11,483 nucleotides of DNA from Bacteroidota bacterium (GTDB lineage Bacteria; Bacteroidota; Ignavibacteria; Tepidaquicellales; Tepidaquicellaceae): NCBI GenBank assembly GCA_023429265.1, contig JAEYVS010000244.1, positions 1-11,483 of the forward strand, in the 5' to 3' direction. Positions 6,491 to 11,483 of this stretch are shown here, piece after piece. Under the pieces are notes generated by a model. The model worked only from the letters and a program-made list of their open reading frames with translations, did not search any database and was not told the DNA's origin. Made by a program: the position numbers and the translations under genes. Within the stretch, counting starts at the first letter, position 1. The number at the start of each line of letters is the position of its first letter.

Positions 6491-6520
6491 TTGTCATTCC
6501 TGCGAAAGCAGGAATCTAGA
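6491..6520. repeat. REP-like palindrome, copy 2
   Basis: ATTCCTGC (6496-6503), loop GAAA, GCAGGAAT (6508-6515). It matches the copy at 648-667 except for one base in each arm, and the two changes (C to T on the left, G to A on the right) restore pairing. The left flank TTTTGTC is shared as well. Confidence 0.7.
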
Positions 6521-6650
6521 TCAATTCATTTACTGCGATGAGTAATGTAAATCCTTTGATAAAACTTAAATACGAAGAATTTTTCTCACTTTATTAATTA
6601 GTTTCTAAATCTCGTTATTTTTCTCATCTTTGTACAAAGGGGAGAAGCCG

Positions 6651-6722
6651 ATGTTAGCGAGTGAAACAAGCGGCTATATCGGCAGAGGGGTTTATAAACG
6701 CGAAACAAGTACAGTATACTAA
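6651..6722 (+). CDS. Possible 23-residue small ORF or leader peptide
   Basis: ATG at 6651 is preceded at six bases by a good Shine-Dalgarno sequence (AGGGGAG, 6638-6644) and opens 23 codons to TAA (6720-6722), encoding MLASETSGYIGRGVYKRETS then TVY. Within an AT-rich spacer the frame has a higher GC content than its surroundings. An 8-base direct repeat GAAACAAG (6663-6670, 6702-6709) lies in the same frame 13 codons apart, giving the repeated ETS. A 12-bp palindrome CTTTGTACAAAG (6628-6639) overlaps the ribosome binding site, and AGGGGTTT (6686-6693) can pair with AAACCCCT (6748-6755). No homolog is recognised; it may be a leader peptide, a small protein, or chance. Confidence 0.3.
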   Translation: MLASETSGYIGRGVYKRETSTVY

Positions 6723-6754
6723 CGAAATATCAACTAAAGTACCTAAAAAACCCC

Positions 6755-6783
6755 TTGACATTAAACGTAAATATTACTATATT
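6755..6783 (+). promoter_or_regulatory. Sigma70-like promoter candidate upstream of nuoC
   Basis: TTGACA (6755-6760), a 17-base spacer, then TATATT (6778-6783): a full -35 match at ideal spacing with a near-consensus -10. A start near 6790 would give nuoCDEF a leader of about 395 bases including the Rex-like palindrome. It could instead drive an unrecognised short RNA. Confidence 0.4.
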
Positions 6784-7045
6784 TATTTGGTTGTAATCAG
6801 TATATGCTACGAGCAAAATTCGAACCAAATTACGAGGTTAGTTACCATTAATGAAAATTACTTATTTCAACAAAATATAATATGGCTCCTAATCGGCTAA
6901 TTATTGTAAATTCAATAACGCAAAAAAAATTGCTTAAGGAATCTTCCTTTAGTATCTTCTTGAAAAAACAACCCCTGATTTCGGCTCATCATACAGATTT
7001 TGATAAGATATTGAAAATTCAATTATGACTTCCAAAACTATTTTA

Positions 7046-7064
7046 TTGTGATTTCCTGTCACAA
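7046..7064. promoter_or_regulatory. Rex-like operator palindrome upstream of nuoC
   Basis: TTGTGA (7046-7051), seven bases, TCACAA (7059-7064). The redox repressor Rex, which senses the NADH/NAD+ ratio, binds TTGTGA-N6-TCACAA and controls NADH dehydrogenase genes in several phyla. Both half-sites are perfect here, but the spacer is one base longer than the canonical site. A CRP/FNR-family site is the alternative. It ends 121 bases before the nuoC ATG. Confidence 0.35.
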
Positions 7065-7185
7065 GACATAATCCCGAACGTGATTAAGAATTAAGGATTT
7101 CCCGTTTTTTGTTATTTAAAATGAATAATATATTGTTTAATTTGATTAATAAGTAATTCCAAATACTCGCAATAATAATCACTTA

Positions 7186-7662
7186 ATGACCGAAGAAAGA
7201 TTTAACTCCATAAAAAACAATCTCAGGGATTTTGACCTTGCCTACGGAAATGTAAACGGCACCCACGATATCACGATCAAAAAGGAAGATGTATTAAAGG
7301 TCGGGAATCTGCTGTATAATGAGTGCGGGATGGACTGGATGGTGGATGCAGTCAGCGTCGACAGGTATAAGAAACAGGACAGGTATGAAATGGTCTATAA
7401 TCTCCGTTCCACGAAACACAGGGACAGGTTATTCATCAGGATAAAGCTCGACAGTAAGGAGCCGCAAATGGAAACATTGTCCGGGATATGGGAGTCAGCT
7501 AACTGGTACGAAAGAGAAGCATATGATATGATGGGAATTACTTTTTTAAATCATCCGGACCCAAGGAGAATGTATATGCCTGAGGATTATGAATACTATC
7601 CTCTAAGGAAAGAGTTTCCTCTGATGGGAATTCCCGGGTCGATACCTCTACCGAATAAATAA
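7186..7662 (+). CDS. nuoC: NADH-quinone oxidoreductase subunit C
   Basis: NuoC (30 kDa subunit family) is a peripheral-arm subunit of complex I that packs against NuoD and NuoB. The 158-residue protein carries the family signature from Trp107 on (WYEREAYDMMGITF, then HPDPRRMYMPEDY and PLRKEFPL) near its C terminus. It is a separate protein, not fused to NuoD as in E. coli. The ATG at 7186 directly follows an A/T-rich stretch without a Shine-Dalgarno sequence. It opens the nuoCDEF block; nuoD begins 12 bases after its stop. The possible Rex-like site and promoter upstream suggest this block can be regulated apart from nuoAB. Confidence 0.95.
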   Translation: MTEERFNSIKNNLRDFDLAYGNVNGTHDITIKKEDVLKVGNLLYNECGMDWMVDAVSVDRYKKQDRYEMVYNLRSTKHRDRLFIRIKLDSKEPQMETLSGIWESANWYEREAYDMMGITFLNHPDPRRMYMPEDYEYYPLRKEFPLMGIPGSIPLPNK

Positions 7663-7674
7663 TTGTTTTAATAT

Positions 7675-8952
7675 ATGTCACAGGATATAAGAGAAAGATT
7701 ACTTGAACAAGACCCTTCGATAAAACGCACTAAGATACTCGAAGCATTAGAGTCAGAGGATATGAGCGTCCAGTTCGAGGACGCGCTTGATAATGAGATG
7801 GTCCTTAATATGGGACCGCAGCATCCGGCAACTCACGGCGTATTGAGGTTATTACTCAAGCTCGATGGTGAGACAGTGGTAAAATGCATCCCTGAACTCG
7901 GATATCTCCACAGGGGATATGAAAAGCTGGCTGAGGCATCCACATATCACGAATTCATACCGCATACAGACAGATTGGATTATCTCCAGCCGATGGCTAA
8001 TAACGTTGGCTATGCGATGGCTGTAGAAAAGCTGATACATCTGGAAATCCCTGAAAGAGGCCAGTACATCAGAGTTATCATAGCAGAACTGGCAAGGATA
8101 CAGGCGCATTTGCTGGCTATTGGAGCTCTTTATATCGACCTTGGAGCGATCACCCCATTTCTATGGGCTATCAGAGAAAGAGAAAAGATACTTGATATTT
8201 ATGACCTGATCTGCGGAGCGAGATTCACTACGTCTTATACAAGGATAGGCGGCGTGTCGCAGGATGTTAGCGACAATGCAATCTCATCGATAAAAAGATT
8301 CATTAAGGAATTTTACGGCAACCTGCAGGAATGCAGAGACCTGATGGACAGGAACAAGATATTTATTGTAAGATGCGAAGGTGTTGGTCATATGTCCGGA
8401 GAAGACTGCATAAAGCTTGGCTTGACCGGACCATTGATTAGGGCAGCCGGGTATGACATCGATTTAAGAAAAGACGACCCATATCTTACATATGACAGGC
8501 TGGATTTTGACGTGCCCGTGTACCATTCAAGTGACTCACTATCGCGGTATTATGTTAGGGTTGAAGAAATGATTCAGTCTGCGAGAATAATCGAACAATG
8601 CATAGAGAAGATGAAGCCGGGTCCGGTGAACTCTCTGAATCCCAAGAAGGTGCTTCCAAAGAAGCAGAGAGTTTACACCAAGATGGAAGAGCTCATACAC
8701 GATTTTATGCTGATAAACTTCGGAGTAAATCCTCCGGTAGGGGAATCATATTCAGCGATAGAATCATCCAAAGGAGAATTAGGATTTTACATAATCAGCG
8801 ACGGTTCAGGGCATCCGTGGAGACTAAAGATCAGGAGCCCGAGTTTCTCGAACCTCCAGGGACTTGGACCAATGATGACAGGATGCTTCATTGCTGATAC
8901 GGTCGTAATAATCGGAAGCGTGGATCCTGTTATGGGTGAAGCGGATAAATAA
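7675..8952 (+). CDS. nuoD: NADH-quinone oxidoreductase subunit D
   Basis: NuoD (49 kDa subunit, related to the large subunit of NiFe hydrogenases) forms most of the quinone-reduction pocket with NuoB. The 425-residue protein has GPQHPATHGVLR (47-58), containing His54, and TDRLDY ending in Tyr103; the spacing of 49 residues is that of His38 and Tyr87 of Thermus Nqo4, which bind the quinone head group. Further signatures are YLHRGYEKLAE, RIGGVSQDV, and the C-terminal SGHPWRLKIRSPSF and DPVMGEADK end. About 40 residues precede the conserved core, with an acidic N-terminal segment. There is no Shine-Dalgarno sequence before the ATG. nuoE begins nine bases after the stop. Confidence 0.97.
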   Translation: MSQDIRERLLEQDPSIKRTKILEALESEDMSVQFEDALDNEMVLNMGPQHPATHGVLRLLLKLDGETVVKCIPELGYLHRGYEKLAEASTYHEFIPHTDRLDYLQPMANNVGYAMAVEKLIHLEIPERGQYIRVIIAELARIQAHLLAIGALYIDLGAITPFLWAIREREKILDIYDLICGARFTTSYTRIGGVSQDVSDNAISSIKRFIKEFYGNLQECRDLMDRNKIFIVRCEGVGHMSGEDCIKLGLTGPLIRAAGYDIDLRKDDPYLTYDRLDFDVPVYHSSDSLSRYYVRVEEMIQSARIIEQCIEKMKPGPVNSLNPKKVLPKKQRVYTKMEELIHDFMLINFGVNPPVGESYSAIESSKGELGFYIISDGSGHPWRLKIRSPSFSNLQGLGPMMTGCFIADTVVIIGSVDPVMGEADK

Positions 8953-8961
8953 TTTTATTAT

Positions 8962-9468
8962 ATGAGTAACGAAATCACAAATCATTTATTTGACGAGGCA
9001 GAACTGAGAGAAGTAGACAGGATACTGGCTCAATTTCCCGAGAAGATGGCAGGGACACTTCCTCTTCTCTGGATGATACAGGAAAAATACGGATGGATAT
9101 CCACTGAGTCGATGGAATATGTAGGTCAGCTATGTGAGGTCCCGTATGATCACGTGCTGGGGGTGGTAACTTTTTACACAATGTATAATCAAAAACCTGT
9201 TGGTAAAGTGCATCTCCAGATATGCACCAATGTTTCGTGCATGCTCAGAGGAGCCGACAGGATATTCGATCATATTTCGAATAAGCATAACATTAAGAAT
9301 AAACAAACAACCCCGGACGGTGTTTACACTATTGAGAGGGTCGAGTGCCTGGGCAGCTGCGCAACAGCACCAATGATGCAGGTGAATAACAAGGAGTTTT
9401 ATGAGAATCTGGACCTGAATAAGATCGATGAATTGCTCGAAGAATTAAAGCAGAAGTATTCAAATTAA
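8962..9468 (+). CDS. nuoE: NADH-quinone oxidoreductase subunit E (2Fe-2S)
   Basis: NuoE (24 kDa subunit) carries cluster N1a in the NADH-oxidising module, beside NuoF. The 168-residue protein has an N-terminal helical domain (about 10-75, with LLWMIQEKYGWIS and VVTFYTMY) and a thioredoxin-like ferredoxin domain with the four cluster ligands Cys88, Cys93 (CTNVSC) and Cys129, Cys133 (CLGSC). Length is typical. It lies nine bases after nuoD and seven bases before nuoF, within one operon. The fold of its C-terminal domain is shared with the stand-alone ferredoxin at 1425-1811. Confidence 0.96.
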   Translation: MSNEITNHLFDEAELREVDRILAQFPEKMAGTLPLLWMIQEKYGWISTESMEYVGQLCEVPYDHVLGVVTFYTMYNQKPVGKVHLQICTNVSCMLRGADRIFDHISNKHNIKNKQTTPDGVYTIERVECLGSCATAPMMQVNNKEFYENLDLNKIDELLEELKQKYSN

Positions 9469-9475
9469 CAGCAAA

Positions 9476-10867
9476 ATGGTAAAAGTAATATTAAAAGACA
9501 TACCCGATCTCGATAAGCTCGACGTTTACGTAAATAACGGCGGTTTTACAGCTTTAAAAAAGAGTGTAACCGAAATGAGCCCGGATGATGTGATAGAAGT
9601 TGTGAAGAAGTCGAATCTCAGAGGCAGGGGCGGCGCGTGTTTCCCTACGGGTCTCAAGTGGAGCTTTATGCCGAAGGGCAATGAGCAGCCGAAATTCCTT
9701 TGCTGTAACGGTGATGAAAGCGAACCCGGAAGTTTTAAAGATAGAGAGATATTTGAAAAGAATCCGTTACAATTCATAGAAGGATCACTAATAGCTGCAT
9801 ACGCGATAGGCGCGAAGGCAGTGTATGTTTACATTCGGGGTGAGTACTGGAAATGGATAAACATAATGAACGAAGCGATACGCGAATGCTATGTGAAGGG
9901 ATATCTTGGTGATAACATTATGGGTACGGGATTTAACTGTGATATGTACCTGTATAAAGGCGCGGGAGCATATATCTGCGGTGAAGAGTCCGCAATGATG
10001 AATTCACTCGAAGGTAAAAGAGGCTATCCGAGGATCAAACCTCCATTCCCGGCTCAAAAGGGAGTATGGGGATATCCCACTACGATCAATAACATTGAAA
10101 CGCTGGCGTGTGTACCGGAAATAATCAACAAAGGCGCGGAGTGGTTCGCCGGAATAGGAAATCCAAAGCATCCGGGAACACTATTGTATGGTGTGAGCGG
10201 ACACGTTAATAAACCCGGAGTGTATGAGCTTCCTTCAGGTACCCCGCTAATGACCATAATCAATGATTACGCTGGCGGCGTGCTGAACGGGAAAAAGATA
10301 AAGATGGTGATCCCTGGTGGGACATCGATGCCGCCATTGACAGCTGCAGAGTGTGAAAACATTAATATGGATAATGAGAGCCTGAAGGAAATAGGCTCCG
10401 CAATCGGTACGGGCGGGATCATCGTAATGGATGAAGATACCGACCTGGTGCAGGTACTCACCAGGATAACGCATTTTTATTACCACGAGTCGTGCGGACA
10501 GTGTACTCCCTGCAGAGAAGGCTGCGGCTGGATGCTAAGGGTACTGGAAAGGATAGAAGCCGGTCTGGGCAGGCAGAGCGACCTGGATCTGCTGGTTTCC
10601 GTGGCAAAGAATATCGAAGGTAATACAATCTGCGCGCTTGGAGAGGCTGCTGCGTGGCCTGTGAAGTTTACGATCACTAAGTTTTTAGATGATTTTAAAG
10701 CGGCGATACCGGCTGATGAGTCAGCACTTCCTGAGATGAATAAAGTACACGCTCTAAGGAAATCACCACAGTACGAGGTTTTGAATAACAATAAAGAGCA
10801 GGAGATAGTGGAAGGATTAATTGGTAAGGTGAGAGAGGACGTAAAGGAAAAGAGAAGCGCAATGTAA
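9476..10867 (+). CDS. nuoF: NADH-quinone oxidoreductase subunit F (FMN, NADH, 4Fe-4S)
   Basis: NuoF (51 kDa subunit) binds FMN and NADH and holds cluster N3; it takes hydride from NADH and starts the electron chain. The 463-residue protein has the glycine-rich FMN loop GRGGACFPTGLKW (50-62), the NADH-binding GDESEPGSFKDR and the GAGAYICGEESAM segment, a SLBB-like middle part (about 240-330) and the N3 ligands Cys340, Cys343, Cys346 (ESCGQCTPC) and Cys386 (NTICALG). Residue 55 in the glycine-rich loop is Cys; many homologs have Gly there. A tail of about 45 charged residues follows the core. It is the last gene of the block: a strong terminator lies 23 bases downstream and nuoG is not adjacent. 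Confidence 0.97.
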   Translation: MVKVILKDIPDLDKLDVYVNNGGFTALKKSVTEMSPDDVIEVVKKSNLRGRGGACFPTGLKWSFMPKGNEQPKFLCCNGDESEPGSFKDREIFEKNPLQFIEGSLIAAYAIGAKAVYVYIRGEYWKWINIMNEAIRECYVKGYLGDNIMGTGFNCDMYLYKGAGAYICGEESAMMNSLEGKRGYPRIKPPFPAQKGVWGYPTTINNIETLACVPEIINKGAEWFAGIGNPKHPGTLLYGVSGHVNKPGVYELPSGTPLMTIINDYAGGVLNGKKIKMVIPGGTSMPPLTAAECENINMDNESLKEIGSAIGTGGIIVMDEDTDLVQVLTRITHFYYHESCGQCTPCREGCGWMLRVLERIEAGLGRQSDLDLLVSVAKNIEGNTICALGEAAAWPVKFTITKFLDDFKAAIPADESALPEMNKVHALRKSPQYEVLNNNKEQEIVEGLIGKVREDVKEKRSAM

Positions 10868-10890
10868 ATTTACAAAGTTTGTTAGTAATA

Positions 10891-10925
10891 AAAAAGCCCC
10901 GCTTGAATTTCAACCGGGGCTTTTT
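10891..10925. terminator. Bidirectional intrinsic terminator between nuoF and the M28 peptidase gene
   Basis: AAAAAGCCCCG (10891-10901) pairs perfectly with CGGGGCTTTTT (10915-10925), an 11-bp stem with A-run on one side and T-run on the other. The symmetric design lets it end both the plus-strand nuoCDEF transcript and the convergent minus-strand peptidase transcript, whose stop codon is at 10944-10946. Confidence 0.92.
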
Positions 10926-10943
10926 GTTTGAATAAACTTTAGA

Positions 10944-11483
10944 TTATCTTTTTTCGAGTTTTACTTTCAGGGTGGTTTCTACTCCATCCCTTAGTACAAC
11001 AATATCAACTTCGTCGTCCGGTTTATATTCAGCCATAGCATACATATAGTCGTAAATGCTGGTTACTTCTTTTTGTCCGAACTTTATTATAATGTCACCT
11101 GCAAGCATTCCACCTTTATCGGCGGGACCGCCTTCTTTGACTCCGGATATCTTCATTCCTTTACCTGAATAAGCATAATCGGGTATTGTGCCGACATAAA
11201 TCCTGACACTGCCCATTTGACGATTCTCTTCGCTGTCTTCTTCAGCCTTCGTAAATTCCGGGGCTGTAGTTTCGTTGTCGATCTCTTTAGTTACGTCATA
11301 CACGAGCTTTATTACGCCTTCAGAGCCATCGTAGTTAATCTTTTCATATGTATCTGACGGACGATGATAGTCATCGTGGGTACCTGTAAAGAAGTGAACA
11401 GCCGGAATATTCTGGGCATAAAAATTGGAGTGATCTGAGCGCCCGAAACCTGATTTTGTATATGTAATGTCGAAATTATAGGG
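10944..11483 (-). CDS. M28-family zinc peptidase with C-terminal PDZ domain (5' truncated by window edge)
   Basis: The frame is open from the stop at 10944 to the right edge, giving 179 C-terminal residues; the GTG at 11303 is internal. The upstream part encodes the end of an M28 (aminopeptidase Y/glutaminyl-cyclase-like) domain: SDHSNFYAQNIPAVHFFTGT followed by HDDYHRPSDTYEKINYDG; the His of DYH matches the last zinc ligand of the family. After an acidic linker comes a PDZ domain (about the last 80 residues: MKISGVKEGGPADKGGMLAGD, IIIKFGQKEV, LRDGVETTLKVKLEKR), which usually binds peptide C termini. M28-PDZ proteins are commonly exported peptidases; a signal peptide would lie outside the window. 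The terminator at 10891-10925 follows the stop. Confidence 0.9.
   Translation of the reverse strand, partial: PYNFDITYTKSGFGRSDHSNFYAQNIPAVHFFTGTHDDYHRPSDTYEKINYDGSEGVIKLVYDVTKEIDNETTAPEFTKAEEDSEENRQMGSVRIYVGTIPDYAYSGKGMKISGVKEGGPADKGGMLAGDIIIKFGQKEVTSIYDYMYAMAEYKPDDEVDIVVLRDGVETTLKVKLEKR

Larger units (their letters stand above)
6473..7185. other. AT-rich spacer before nuoC
   Basis: About 700 bases without an established gene. It contains the second REP-like palindrome (6491-6520), a possible 23-codon ORF with ribosome binding site (6651-6722), a sigma70-like promoter (6755-6783) and a Rex-like palindrome (7046-7064). I see nothing definite in 6800-7040 or 7070-7185 apart from small A/T-rich stems, but the nuoC promoter must lie somewhere here. 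Confidence 0.5.

Noticed and set aside
6661..6900. 79-codon GTG-started frame in the nuoC spacer
   Set aside because: No ribosome binding site, AT-driven composition with no domain signature, and it overlaps the better supported 23-codon frame in a different phase.
10944..11303. Stand-alone 119-residue PDZ protein starting at a GTG
   Set aside because: The frame continues without a stop to the window edge and the upstream residues are clear M28 peptidase sequence, so the GTG is internal.

Overview
The window looks like a chromosomal segment from the Bacteroidota/Chlorobiota/Ignavibacteriota side of the bacterial tree, most likely an Ignavibacteria-like genome. The main evidence is a secreted protein (5439-6362) that ends in a type IX secretion sorting domain with the LPEKFALGQNYPNPFNPTT linker typical of that lineage. 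AT-rich start regions, mostly without Shine-Dalgarno sequences, fit this. No phage, transposase, rRNA, tRNA or CRISPR array is visible.

Left part (1-3680). The 3' end of a nuclease-like gene with a UVR motif (1-488, +) enters from the left edge. After a 300-base gap holding a REP-like palindrome comes a minus-strand block: a RelE/ParE-type toxin (791-1069) overlapping its likely antitoxin (1066-1275), a thioredoxin-fold 2Fe-2S ferredoxin (1425-1811), and directly abutting it the translational GTPase TypA/BipA (1812-3662). The TypA gene encodes valine instead of glycine at the invariant position of its P-loop, which is the most striking single-residue oddity in the window.

Centre (3681-4393). 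About 700 bases without a credible gene separate typA from the divergent nuo genes. This stretch is dense in inverted repeats, including a nested palindromic element of about 160 bases.

Right part (4394-10925). Six respiratory complex I genes run on the plus strand in two blocks, nuoAB (4394-5256) and nuoCDEF (7186-10867). Each block ends at a clear intrinsic terminator. Between them lie the T9SS-sorted choice-of-anchor J protein, its own terminator, a second REP-like palindrome, a possible 23-codon ORF, a sigma70-like promoter and a near-match to a Rex (NADH-sensing repressor) operator. Together the six genes give the Q-module and part of the N-module of NADH:quinone oxidoreductase (NuoE, NuoF and the NuoBCD connecting subunits, plus membrane subunit NuoA). 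nuoG and the membrane genes nuoH-N are absent here and would have to be elsewhere.

Right edge. A bidirectional terminator (10891-10925) separates nuoF from a convergent minus-strand M28-family zinc peptidase with a C-terminal PDZ domain, whose 5' part is cut off by the window edge.

I do not see a complete, obviously new multi-gene system. The items most worth a second look are the TypA P-loop change, the split nuo operon with a Rex-like site before nuoC, the nested palindromic element at 3804-3964, and the small ORF with strong ribosome binding site at 6651.
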